Source of the DNA: Duganella callida
Lineage (GTDB): Bacteria > Pseudomonadota > Gammaproteobacteria > Burkholderiales > Burkholderiaceae_D
Direction of reading: 5' to 3'
Length of the DNA stretch: 54,118 nucleotides
Assembly: GCF_004614165.1 (NCBI RefSeq)
Contig: NZ_SPVG01000169.1
Span: 1 to 54,118, forward strand
Shown here: positions 28,547 through 35,659 of the stretch, in pieces
Layout of the letters: the number at the start of each line of letters is the position of its first letter
How positions within the stretch are numbered: the first letter of the stretch is position 1
Translations under genes and position numbers: made by a program
The notes under the pieces: generated by a model
The model's database searches: none
What the model was told of the DNA's origin: nothing
Seen by the model: the letters and a program-made list of their open reading frames with translations, nothing else

Positions 28547-29079
28547 GCGGGCACCGTCCCTGGCTGATACGGACGGTCGATATCGTCGCGCCGCTGCGTC
28601 AGCCCCATGACTTGCGTGACCGCCCCGACGATGCCGGGGTAGGCGCCACAGCGGCAGATATTGCCGCTCATGAGCTCACGCACCTCGGCCGCCGTCCCGG
28701 CCTGGCCTTCGTTCATCAGGCCGATCGCCGAGCACAGCTGCCCCGGCGTGCAGTAACCGCACTGGAAGGCGTCGTGGTCGATGAAGGCCTGCTGCAGCGG
28801 ATGCAGCCTGGCGCCGTCGGCCAGCCCCTCCACCGTGGTGATCTCGCGGCCGTTCTGCATCACCGCCAAAGTCAGGCAGGCGTTGATGCGGCGGCCATCC
28901 ACCAGCACCGTGCAAGCGCCGCACTGGCCGTGATCGCAGCCCTTCTTGGTGCCGGTCAGGCCGGCGCGCTCGCGCAACAGGTCCAGCAGGGTGACCCAGG
29001 ACTCGACTTCGAAGTCGGCAGCCTGGCCGTTAATGTGCAGACGCAAAGCGTATGTCCTGATCGCCGCTGGCGCATCCAT
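28543..29079 (-). CDS. paoA: [2Fe-2S] subunit of aldehyde oxidoreductase (PaoA-like, no Tat signal)
   Basis: A 178-residue subunit with two [2Fe-2S] sites: the plant-ferredoxin-type set in GCDHGQCGACTVLVDG plus the later Cys in RRINACLTL, and the helical-domain set CGYCTPGQ and CRCGAYPG. The start at 29079 follows GGAG, and an in-frame stop lies eight codons upstream, so no N-terminal extension is possible. E. coli PaoA is longer and starts with a Tat signal that exports the whole PaoABC complex; this version therefore probably works in the cytoplasm. It is the first gene of the operon. The accessory maturation gene usually called paoD/xdhC is not in the window. Confidence 0.9.
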   Translation of the reverse strand: MDAPAAIRTYALRLHINGQAADFEVESWVTLLDLLRERAGLTGTKKGCDHGQCGACTVLVDGRRINACLTLAVMQNGREITTVEGLADGARLHPLQQAFIDHDAFQCGYCTPGQLCSAIGLMNEGQAGTAAEVRELMSGNICRCGAYPGIVGAVTQVMGLTQRRDDIDRPYQPGTVPA

Positions 29080-29166
29080 ATCGTCGCTCCGTGAGATAAG
29101 TTAAGTGACGACTGTAGCGGCATCCAGCCCGCCGCAGTGTGACCCACCTAACACAGCACGTCCATG

Positions 29167-29403
29167 CTAGCGGCCCGGGTTCTTGCGCACCCCGCGCACA
29201 TTGGTGACGACCAGGCAGCACTGCAGCGCGATCAGTGCCCAGGCCTCGTCGTGCCAGCCCCAGATGATCCACAGCGCATTACTCAACAGGAAAGCATGAA
29301 AACCGTACCGGCGCCGCCGCTCCTGGTGCGACGCCACCAGCAGTCCGGCCAGCACCGTCACCACCATCGCCGGCCATTGCAGCAAATCGAGCCATTCGTC
29401 CAT
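29167..29403 (-). CDS. Small membrane protein of unknown function
   Basis: A 78-residue protein with three hydrophobic segments (around residues 6-22, 34-47 and 49-64) and a basic C-terminus (RGVRKNPGR). FLLSNALWIIWGWHDEAWALIALQ has the flavour of small PQ-loop/semiSWEET or PnuC-like helices (this stretch is residues 32-55; the key part is SNALWIIWG). I do not recognise a family with confidence. The ATG at 29403 follows AAGGA. It is divergent from the acyl-CoA-dehydrogenase-like gene, separated by 131 bp. Confidence 0.6.
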   Translation of the reverse strand: MDEWLDLLQWPAMVVTVLAGLLVASHQERRRRYGFHAFLLSNALWIIWGWHDEAWALIALQCCLVVTNVRGVRKNPGR

Positions 29404-29534
29404 GGCATGTCCTTGTTGATCGCAATGGGCGCAGCATGGCGCAGCCGCGCTGCCCCGTATGTTCGGCAGCGCACTGGCGCGCGATCCCGACACGGTGCGC
29501 CGTTTAACAGACACACCCGGTGTCGCCGGCCATC

Positions 29535-30614
29535 ATGGATCCAACACTCGACAACAACGCCCCGAACGCCATGCCCGACGATACCGCCCGCCTTGCGCCA
29601 ACGCCCACCGCCACGCCGGCGCGCCTTGCTCGGGCGCTGGCGGAAATGGACACCGGCCTGAAGCCAGGCGAGCAGCTGCGCCAACTGATCGACGCGGGGC
29701 TGGATCTTCTGCCGCTGCCCGGCCATGGTACAACGCTGCTGCGCTGGCAGTGCCTGGCGCATGTGGCGCGCCACGATCTCAGTCTGGTCAAACTTTATGA
29801 AGGCCATACCGACGCCCTGGCGATCCTGGCCGAACTGCGGGGCGCCGCGCCGGCCGGCGCATCCTGGGGCGTATGGTGCGCCGAAGCGCCGGACGTCGGG
29901 CTGGCACTGCGCCAGTCAGGCGACGGCCGCCACACGCTGTCCGGCCGCAAACAGTGGTGTTCCGGCGCCGAGGCGCTCACCCACGCGCTGGTCAGCTGCC
30001 GCGACGGCGACGGCGCCGCGTGCTTGGCGGCGGTCAGCCTGCGCCAGCCGGGCGTCGGCGTCACCGGCGAAGGCTGGCACGCGGTCGGCATGGCCGCCAC
30101 CGCCAGCGTGGATGTAACGTTCGACGACGCCGTCGCCACGCCGGTCGGCGCGGCCGGCGCGTATCTGCGGCGTCCCGGCTTCTGGCACGGCGGTGCCGGC
30201 ATTGCCGCCTGCTGGTACGGCGCCGCCCAAGGCGTCGCCGACTACCTGCACGCCGCGCTGCGCCGCCAGCCCGTCCCCGATCCGCACCGGCTGGCGCACC
30301 TGGGCCAGGCCGACACCGAACTGGCACGCGCCGCCGCGCTGCTGCACGGCGCCGCGCACGCCATCGACGCCGATCCGAAAGCCGACGCCGCCGCCATTGC
30401 GCTGCGCGCCCGTCTTGGCGTCGAAGCGGCTTGCAGCGCCGTGCTGGAACACGCCACGCGCGCGCTCGGCGCCGGCCCGTTGTGCCGCGACCCGCACTTC
30501 GCCCGTCTGGCAGCCGACCTGCCCGTGTTTCTGCGCCAGAGCCACGCCGAACGCGATCTCGCCGCCCTCGGCGGCCTGCTCATCAAACAGGAGACCAGCC
30601 CATGGGCGCTATGA
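29535..30614 (+). CDS. Acyl-CoA-dehydrogenase-like protein (first gene of a four-gene cluster)
   Basis: About 359 residues with the two-helical-domain and beta-domain plan of acyl-CoA dehydrogenases. LVKLYEGHTDALAIL lies in the N-terminal helical part, SGRKQWCSGAEALTHALVS is the strand that contacts FAD, and the last 150 residues are helical. It is divergent from fatty-acid oxidation enzymes: I cannot place the catalytic Glu, so oxidation of a small or glycosidic substrate, or a related flavin chemistry, is possible. The start is uncertain (a GTG at 29520, ATG at 29535 and ATG at 29571 are all in frame). It overlaps the PIG-L gene by 13 bp and leads a tightly packed cluster with it. Confidence 0.78.
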   Translation: MDPTLDNNAPNAMPDDTARLAPTPTATPARLARALAEMDTGLKPGEQLRQLIDAGLDLLPLPGHGTTLLRWQCLAHVARHDLSLVKLYEGHTDALAILAELRGAAPAGASWGVWCAEAPDVGLALRQSGDGRHTLSGRKQWCSGAEALTHALVSCRDGDGAACLAAVSLRQPGVGVTGEGWHAVGMAATASVDVTFDDAVATPVGAAGAYLRRPGFWHGGAGIAACWYGAAQGVADYLHAALRRQPVPDPHRLAHLGQADTELARAAALLHGAAHAIDADPKADAAAIALRARLGVEAACSAVLEHATRALGAGPLCRDPHFARLAADLPVFLRQSHAERDLAALGGLLIKQETSPWAL

Positions 30615-31423
30615 ACGCCATCCACAGTTTTCCCGCCGGCGCGCCGGCACATCGCCCCTGGCGTGAGGAACGCCGCATCGACGGTCTGGGCACGCCGGAC
30701 GCCGACTGGCAGGCCTGGGGCGGATTGGCCGCGCTGCCGCCGGTCAGTTCGGTCGAACTGGTACCGCCGCACCGCCGCGCCATCGTCATCGCGCCGCATC
30801 CGGACGACGAGGTGCTGGCCTGCGGCGGCCTGCTGCAGCTGCTGCATGCGCGCCACACGCAAACCGTGCTGCTGGCGGTAACCGACGGCGACGCCAGCCA
30901 TCCCGGCTCCGCCCAGTACCGGCCGCAGGAACTGATGCGGTTGCGGCCGCAGGAGACCATGGCCGCGCTGCACGCCATGGGCGTCTGCGACGGCGGCGGC
31001 CCGCAGGTGCTGCGCGCGCGCATCGGCGACGGCCAGGTCGGCGCCTGCATCGACCAGTTGCATACCATGCTGCTGCAGCTGCTGCGCCCCGACGACGTGG
31101 TGTTCGTCACCTGGCGCCAGGATGGCCACCCCGATCATGAAGCCTGCGGCGTCGCCGCCGCCCTGGCCGCCCGCGCCTGCCACGCCACGCTGGTCGAAGT
31201 GCCGGTGTGGGGCTGGCACTGGGCCGAACCGGGCGACAGCCGTGTGCCCTGGAACCGCGCGCGCCGCCTCGACTTCGAGCCGCAGGTCCTGCACCGCAAG
31301 CGCCAGGCGCTGGGCTGCTACCACAGCCAGTTGCGCCACGACCCGTCCACCGGTCAGCCGCCCATCCTCGGGCCACACGTGCTGGCCCGTCTGTTGCACC
31401 CTTACGAAATCTACTTCATATGA
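30602..31423 (+). CDS. PIG-L family N-acetylglucosaminyl deacetylase-like protein
   Basis: A 273-residue zinc-dependent deacetylase of the PIG-L/LmbE family. AIVIAPHPDDEVLACGG carries the HPDDE metal motif, and GHPDHEACG the third metal histidine. Family members remove acetyl from N-acetylglucosaminyl groups, as in MshB and BshB of thiol biosynthesis and in several antibiotic pathways. The ATG at 30602 follows AGGAG by 8 bp and overlaps the upstream gene. The stop overlaps the methyltransferase ATG (ATGA). Substrate in this cluster unknown; an N-acylated sugar is the plain inference. Confidence 0.85.
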   Translation: MGAMNAIHSFPAGAPAHRPWREERRIDGLGTPDADWQAWGGLAALPPVSSVELVPPHRRAIVIAPHPDDEVLACGGLLQLLHARHTQTVLLAVTDGDASHPGSAQYRPQELMRLRPQETMAALHAMGVCDGGGPQVLRARIGDGQVGACIDQLHTMLLQLLRPDDVVFVTWRQDGHPDHEACGVAAALAARACHATLVEVPVWGWHWAEPGDSRVPWNRARRLDFEPQVLHRKRQALGCYHSQLRHDPSTGQPPILGPHVLARLLHPYEIYFI

Positions 31424-32037
31424 ATCCGCACGCCACCCACTTTCAGCAACTCTACCAGCGCGACGACGATCCCTGGCAGGTGCGCCGACGCTGGTACGAA
31501 CAGCGCAAGCGGCAGCTGCTGCTGGCCAGCCTGCCGGCGCAGCGCTACCGCCACGTCTACGAACCGGCCTGCGGCAACGGCGAACTGACCGCCGCGCTGG
31601 CGGTGCGCGCCGAGCGCGTGACGGCCAGCGACGTCTCGCCCACCGCCGTCAAGCTGACGCGCGAACGGCTGGCCCGCAAGCCGGGCGGCCATGCCCAGGT
31701 CAGCGTGCACTGCCAGCGCGTGCCGCAGGACTGGCCGCTCGATGCCCGCTTCGACCTGATCGTGATCAGCGAGATGGCGTATTATCTGAGCCGCGTCGAT
31801 CTGGCGCAGCTGCGCGACTGCTGCATCAACACGCTCACCGCCGACGGCGTGCTGGTGCTGTGCCACTGGCGTCACCCCTTCAACGACCGCATGCTCGACA
31901 CCACGGCGGTGCACGCCACCTTCGACGCCAGCGGCAGCCTGTTCCGCTTGGCCCGCCACGACGAGAACGATTTCCTGCTCGACGTCTGGTCGCGCAGTTC
32001 GCGCTCGGTGGCGCAGCGGGAGGGTCTGGCGCCATGA
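31420..32037 (+). CDS. NodS-like class I SAM-dependent methyltransferase
   Basis: A 205-residue methyltransferase with the SAM-binding motif YEPACGNGELTAALA, the acidic end of strand two (VTASDVSPTAVKLT) and motif IV FDLIVISEMAYYLS. It resembles NodS, which N-methylates the deacetylated glucosamine end of Nod-factor backbones. That is suggestive next to a PIG-L deacetylase, because together they could deacetylate and then N-methylate an amino sugar. It overlaps both neighbours by the ATGA tetranucleotide, so expression is strongly coupled. Confidence 0.82.
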   Translation: MNPHATHFQQLYQRDDDPWQVRRRWYEQRKRQLLLASLPAQRYRHVYEPACGNGELTAALAVRAERVTASDVSPTAVKLTRERLARKPGGHAQVSVHCQRVPQDWPLDARFDLIVISEMAYYLSRVDLAQLRDCCINTLTADGVLVLCHWRHPFNDRMLDTTAVHATFDASGSLFRLARHDENDFLLDVWSRSSRSVAQREGLAP

Positions 32038-32744
32038 TCGGTATCGTCATCCCCGCCCACAACGAAGAACTGTACCTCGACGACTGCCTGCGCGCGGCCC
32101 GCCTGGCCGCCTCGCACGAAGCGCTGCACGGCGAGCACGTGCACATCACCGTGGCGCTGGACAGCTGCACCGACCAGTCGCGCGCCATCGTCAAATTCCA
32201 CGCCGGCCGCTGCGAGGGCACCACCTGCAGCATCGATTATCTGTGCGTGGAGGCGCGCAACGTCGGCGTCACGCGCGCCGCCGGCGCCGAACACATGCTG
32301 CGCCTGGGCGCGCGCTGGCTGGCCTTCACCGACGCCGACACGCAGGTGTCGCCAGCCTGGCTGGCCGAGCAGTTGCGCCTGAACGTGGACGTGGTGTGCG
32401 GCACCGTGGCCGTGGCGGACTGGTCGCCGCACCACGGCGACGCCGAGCTGCTGCGCGATTATTTCAACGACCATTACACCGATGCGGACGGCCACCACCA
32501 CATCCATGGCGCCAACCTGGGCGTCTCGGCGGCGGCCTACTGGCGTGCCGGCGGTTTCAAACCGCTCAGCTGCAGCGAGGATGTGGCGCTGGTGGAAGCG
32601 CTGGAACGCAGCGGCGCCAGTTTCGCCTGGAGCGCGGCGCCGCGCGTGACCACCAGCGCCCGCTCCGACGCCAGGGCGCGCGGCGGCTTCGGCGACACGC
32701 TGTTGCGCTACGCCGCCAGCGCCCGCGCCAATCTGACGGCGTGA
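32034..32744 (+). CDS. Family 2 glycosyltransferase
   Basis: A 236-residue GT-A fold enzyme of family 2: IGIVIPAHNEELYLDDCL at the start, FTDADTQVSPAWLAEQL with the metal-binding acidic motif, then GANLGVSAAAYWRAGGF and CSEDVALVEALERSG for acceptor binding. No membrane helix is present. It is the last gene of the four-gene overlapping cluster and may transfer a sugar onto the compound handled by the deacetylase and methyltransferase. The 106-bp region after it contains the Usp promoter and a weak GCCGG/CCGGC stem, but no clear terminator. Confidence 0.82.
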   Translation: MIGIVIPAHNEELYLDDCLRAARLAASHEALHGEHVHITVALDSCTDQSRAIVKFHAGRCEGTTCSIDYLCVEARNVGVTRAAGAEHMLRLGARWLAFTDADTQVSPAWLAEQLRLNVDVVCGTVAVADWSPHHGDAELLRDYFNDHYTDADGHHHIHGANLGVSAAAYWRAGGFKPLSCSEDVALVEALERSGASFAWSAAPRVTTSARSDARARGGFGDTLLRYAASARANLTA

Positions 32745-32784
32745 TGTCGCGGGCGCGGCGCCGGCTAAGCTGATCCGGCAAAAT

Positions 32785-32798
32785 TTGATTTAGATCAT
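32785..32798 (+). promoter_or_regulatory. FNR/ANR-type box upstream of the universal stress gene
   Basis: TTGAT-TTAG-ATCAT matches the FNR consensus TTGAT-N4-ATCAA at nine of ten positions. With TAGCCT at 32821-32826 as the -10 element, transcription would start near 32833, which puts the box centre at about -41.5, the classic class II activator position. The same sequence of half-sites recurs in front of the hemerythrin gene. Confidence 0.75.
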
Positions 32799-32850
32799 AA
32801 AATTTATCGGTGAGCTTTGTTAGCCTGTGCGCAATCACAAGGAGCTCACC

Positions 32851-33693
32851 ATGACGTACAAGACCATACTGGTTCACGCCGACCATTCCCAACACGCCCC
32901 CGCACGCTACGCGCTGGCCACGCAACTGGCGCTGCGGCACGAGGCGCACCTGGTGGGGGCGGCCTTCACCGGGTTGACCGCCGAATACTTCCAGAGCGCC
33001 GTCTACGCCTACGGCGGCGCGCTGTCGCTCACAGACGTCGAGGCGGTCACCGCCCACGCCGCTGCCGCGCTCGACAAGTTCGTGGCGCAGGTCGGCGGCT
33101 CCGGCGCCAGCTTCGAGCGGCGCCTGAGCGACGACGACACCGAAAGCGGCATGGTGATGCAGGCGCGCTACGCCGACCTGGTGGTGGCTGGCCAGAGCGA
33201 TCCCGCCGCCGCCGGCCCGGAATTTTTGCGCACGCTGCCGGAATTCCTCGCGCTGCACGCCGGCCGGCCGCTGCTGCTGATGCCCTACGCCGGCGTCCAC
33301 ACCCACATCGACCGGCACGCGCTGGTGGCCTGGGACGGCAGCCGCGCCGCCACCCGCGCCGTCACCGACGCCCTGCCGCTGCTGCGGCGGAGCCGTCGCG
33401 TCACCGTCGCGGTGTTCAATGCCGACCGCGGCGCGGTGCCGCATGGAGAACAGCCGGGCGCCGACATCGCGCTGTACCTGGCACGCCACGGCGTGCAGGT
33501 GGAGGTTACGCAGCAGACCACGCCCGCCGACCTGGACGTCGGCAACGCGCTGCTGTCGCTGGCCGCCGACTGCGGCGCCGACCTGCTGGTGATGGGCGCT
33601 TACGGTCACCAGCGCTGGCGCGAGATCATGCTGGGCGGCGTGACCCGGCGCGTGCTGCAGAACATGACCATCCCGGTGCTGATGGCGCATTGA
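32851..33693 (+). CDS. Universal stress protein, tandem Usp domains
   Basis: A 280-residue protein made of two UspA-type domains. The second keeps the ATP-binding signature (VMGAYGHQRWREIMLGGVTR, of the G-x2-G-x9-G-S/T form); the first is more divergent. Tandem Usp proteins are often induced by oxygen limitation or respiratory stress, and here an FNR-type box lies at a matching promoter position. The ATG at 32851 follows AAGGAG. Two FNR-like regulator genes follow in the same direction after 10 bp, so the three genes may be one transcription unit, which would give the regulators autoregulation. Confidence 0.88.
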   Translation: MTYKTILVHADHSQHAPARYALATQLALRHEAHLVGAAFTGLTAEYFQSAVYAYGGALSLTDVEAVTAHAAAALDKFVAQVGGSGASFERRLSDDDTESGMVMQARYADLVVAGQSDPAAAGPEFLRTLPEFLALHAGRPLLLMPYAGVHTHIDRHALVAWDGSRAATRAVTDALPLLRRSRRVTVAVFNADRGAVPHGEQPGADIALYLARHGVQVEVTQQTTPADLDVGNALLSLAADCGADLLVMGAYGHQRWREIMLGGVTRRVLQNMTIPVLMAH

Positions 33694-33703
33694 GCGGAGC
33701 GGC

Positions 33704-34414
33704 ATGAGCATCGACACTTTCCGCAGCAATTGCGAGCGCTGCGTCAACATCCATCTGTGCCGCGGCGCCGCGCCCGACGACGAACTGGCCGGACACCGCC
33801 TGCGCGTGCGCCGGCACGACCGCCTGTTCCGGGCCGGCGACCCACCGGGCAACCGTATCTACAGCGTCCGCTCCGGCGGCTTCAAGCTGGTGCTGCCCGG
33901 CCGCGCCGGCGGCGCTGAAGAAAAACAGCAAGTCATCGCCTTCGCACTGGCGCCGGATTTCCTCGGTCTGAACACGCTGGGCACGGCGGCCCACCTGTGC
34001 AGCGCGGTGGCGCTGCAGGACAGCGAAGTGTGCTGCATCGACTGGGACCGCCAGGCGTTTCGCGGCCGGCGCGAGCCGATGCGGCGCGCCGCTCTGCACG
34101 CGCTGCTGGCGGCCGAAATCCGCCGGGCGCTGCAGGCGTCGGCGCTGCTGCACCACACGCACTCGCGCCAGCGCATGGCGGACCTGGTGCTCGGGCTGTC
34201 GCGGGCCAACCGCGTCAACGGCTATTCGCCGCTGCGCTTCCGCTTGCCGATGTCGCGCTGCGATATCGCCAGTTACATCGGCGTGACACCCGAATGCGTG
34301 AGCCGGCTGATCGACCAGTTCCGCCGCGTCGGCCTGCTCGAGCTGCAACGGCGCGACCTGACGTTGCTCGACCCTGACGGCATGCGGCGCGTGGCGTCGG
34401 GACAGGAGGGCTGA
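33704..34414 (+). CDS. FNR-type Crp/Fnr regulator with four candidate cluster cysteines
   Basis: A 236-residue regulator. C10, C13 and C19 are spaced C-x2-C-x5-C, exactly as the N-terminal ligands of E. coli FNR (C20, C23, C29), and C110 in EVCCIDW aligns with FNR C122, so an oxygen-labile [4Fe-4S] cluster is predicted. The effector domain is followed by a dimerisation helix and a helix-turn-helix with recognition helix ECVSRLIDQF. It keeps the E-x-x-S-R residues that read TTGAT half-sites. It is thus the best candidate to bind the two boxes found nearby. The stop shares one base with the next regulator's ATG. Confidence 0.88.
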   Translation: MSIDTFRSNCERCVNIHLCRGAAPDDELAGHRLRVRRHDRLFRAGDPPGNRIYSVRSGGFKLVLPGRAGGAEEKQQVIAFALAPDFLGLNTLGTAAHLCSAVALQDSEVCCIDWDRQAFRGRREPMRRAALHALLAAEIRRALQASALLHHTHSRQRMADLVLGLSRANRVNGYSPLRFRLPMSRCDIASYIGVTPECVSRLIDQFRRVGLLELQRRDLTLLDPDGMRRVASGQEG

Positions 34415-35172
34415 TGGCGATGCCGCAAATTGCCGTCCGCCGCCACGACTGCCACGGTTGCCCCCTGCATGCGCTGTGCATCGACGAAGCGCCGGCCGGC
34501 GCGGCGTTGCCGGTACAGCGGCAGCCCTGCCTGGCGCAGCGCAGCCTGCGCCTGTCCGCCGGCGAACACCTGTTCCGCGTCGCCGACGATACCGCGCGGC
34601 AGCTGTACGTAATCCGCGCCGGCGACATCAAGCTGTACCAGCATGGCCGCGATGGCGGCCAGCACATCGTCGAATTTCTCGGCCCCGGCGCCTGGCTCGG
34701 CCTGGAATCGCTGTTCCAGCCGCAGCATACCGCCGCCGCCGTCGCGCTCAGCGCCTGCGAAGTCGTCGTCGTGCCTTACCCCTGGCTGACGGCACTGCTG
34801 GACCGCCAGCCGCGCAGCGCGGAAGCCTTCGCCCAGATGCTGAGCGCGACGGTGGCGCGTCACCAGCGGCATGCGGCCATGCTGCGCCATACCACGGCGC
34901 TGCAGCGCATCGCCCAGTTCCTGCTGCAGCGGCTGGAGCTGGCGGGCGCTGCCCAGGGCGATGCGACGCCGGCGGCGCCGCGCGCCAGTCTGCCGATGTC
35001 GCGCCAGGATATCGCCGATTACCTGGCACTGACCGCCTCCACCGTCAGCCGCTGGCTCAGCGTGTTGCGGCGGCGCGGCTGGCTGGTCTCCGGACAGCGC
35101 GGCGTCACGCTGCCGGCGCCGGCGATGCTGCGGCGGCTGGCGGCTGGTGAAGTCCCGGCGGAGCCGGATTAG
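34414..35172 (+). CDS. Second FNR-like Crp/Fnr regulator, altered recognition helix
   Basis: A 252-residue paralogue of the preceding regulator. C13, C16 and C22 again form C-x2-C-x5-C, with C115 (SACEVVVVPY) as the likely fourth ligand, so it too should sense oxygen or NO through an iron-sulfur cluster. Its recognition helix reads STVSRWLSVL: the Glu that begins E-x-x-S-R in FNR is Ser here, which may change the DNA site or lower specificity. A GGAGGG site precedes the start, which overlaps the first regulator by one base. The last 68 bp overlap the tail of the hemerythrin gene on the other strand. Confidence 0.85.
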   Translation: MAMPQIAVRRHDCHGCPLHALCIDEAPAGAALPVQRQPCLAQRSLRLSAGEHLFRVADDTARQLYVIRAGDIKLYQHGRDGGQHIVEFLGPGAWLGLESLFQPQHTAAAVALSACEVVVVPYPWLTALLDRQPRSAEAFAQMLSATVARHQRHAAMLRHTTALQRIAQFLLQRLELAGAAQGDATPAAPRASLPMSRQDIADYLALTASTVSRWLSVLRRRGWLVSGQRGVTLPAPAMLRRLAAGEVPAEPD

Positions 35173-35533
35173 CGGCGCGGCCGGCCACCTGCAGTGCGAT
35201 CGCCAGCGCCGTGTCGGCCGTGGCCAGATGCAGCTGGAACCACGGCAGTATCAGCGACGCCACCCTGCGGCCGGCCTGCAGATCGCCGGGCGTCAGCGCA
35301 TGCAGCGTGGCCAGCACACGCGCGTGCTGTTCGCGGTGACTGCGCAGCGCCGGGTAGTCTATCGCTTCCATCAATTCTTCCTCGACGCGGAAGTCGGTCT
35401 CCAGGCAATCGATCAGCGCTGCCAGATTGGCTTCGAATTCCGCGTCCGGGCCATCCATCAGCGCCTGTATCTGCTCCGCCAGCGCGGCATGGGCCTCGTC
35501 GAACAAAGGGATGCCGAATGTGCTTGTGTCCAT
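35105..35533 (-). CDS. Bacteriohemerythrin-like protein with one substituted ligand
   Basis: A 142-residue four-helix-bundle protein. Metal ligands can be assigned as His15 (helix A), Glu51 (VEEELM), His66 and His70 (SHREQH), and His102 with Asp107 (HLATAD). The first residue of the helix B pair, normally His in HF-x-x-E, is Asp47 here (DFRVE), so the di-iron site would have a non-standard ligand set. Such proteins bind or buffer oxygen or act in NO and redox sensing. The ATG at 35533 fits AGGAG five bases before it. An Ala/Pro-rich tail of about 25 residues overlaps the regulator gene. It has its own FNR-type promoter. Confidence 0.83.
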   Translation of the reverse strand: MDTSTFGIPLFDEAHAALAEQIQALMDGPDAEFEANLAALIDCLETDFRVEEELMEAIDYPALRSHREQHARVLATLHALTPGDLQAGRRVASLILPWFQLHLATADTALAIALQVAGRAANPAPPGLHQPPAAAASPAPAA

Positions 35534-35561
35534 CATGTCTCCTGCGGCTTGGGGTAGCTGC

Positions 35562-35567
35562 ACTATG
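35562..35567 (-). promoter_or_regulatory. -10 element of the hemerythrin promoter
   Basis: On the minus strand the sequence is CATAGT, five of six identical to... the pattern xATAxT of TATAAT (four of six exact matches). The predicted start of transcription, near 35555, is placed exactly 41.5 bp from the centre of the FNR-type box, and leaves a leader of about 20 bases before the ATG. Confidence 0.45.
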
Positions 35568-35589
35568 CGCGCCGGCAGGCGCCAAATCC

Positions 35590-35603
35590 ATGATCCACAT
35601 CAA
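35590..35603 (-). promoter_or_regulatory. FNR/ANR-type box between the hemerythrin and Pat genes
   Basis: On the minus strand this reads TTGAT-GTGG-ATCAT, with the same half-sites as the box in front of the Usp gene and one mismatch to the FNR consensus. Its centre is at -41.5 relative to the predicted hemerythrin start. It could also act on the divergent acetyltransferase gene, where TATAGT at 35622-35627 would place it near -37.5, a less ideal distance. Confidence 0.75.
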
Positions 35604-35659
35604 AACGGCCGCTGATTCGCGTATAGTGTAGCCTGCGTGCCACCGCCGAGAAGAATGTC

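Noticed and set aside
29520-29534. A GTG at 29520 as the start of the acyl-CoA-dehydrogenase-like gene.
   Set aside because: No Shine-Dalgarno precedes it; the next in-frame ATG was preferred, although the true start remains open.
32760-32779. A GCCGG/CCGGC stem-loop as a terminator after the GT2 gene.
   Set aside because: Only five base pairs with a ten-base loop, and the following A/T run is part of the FNR box region.
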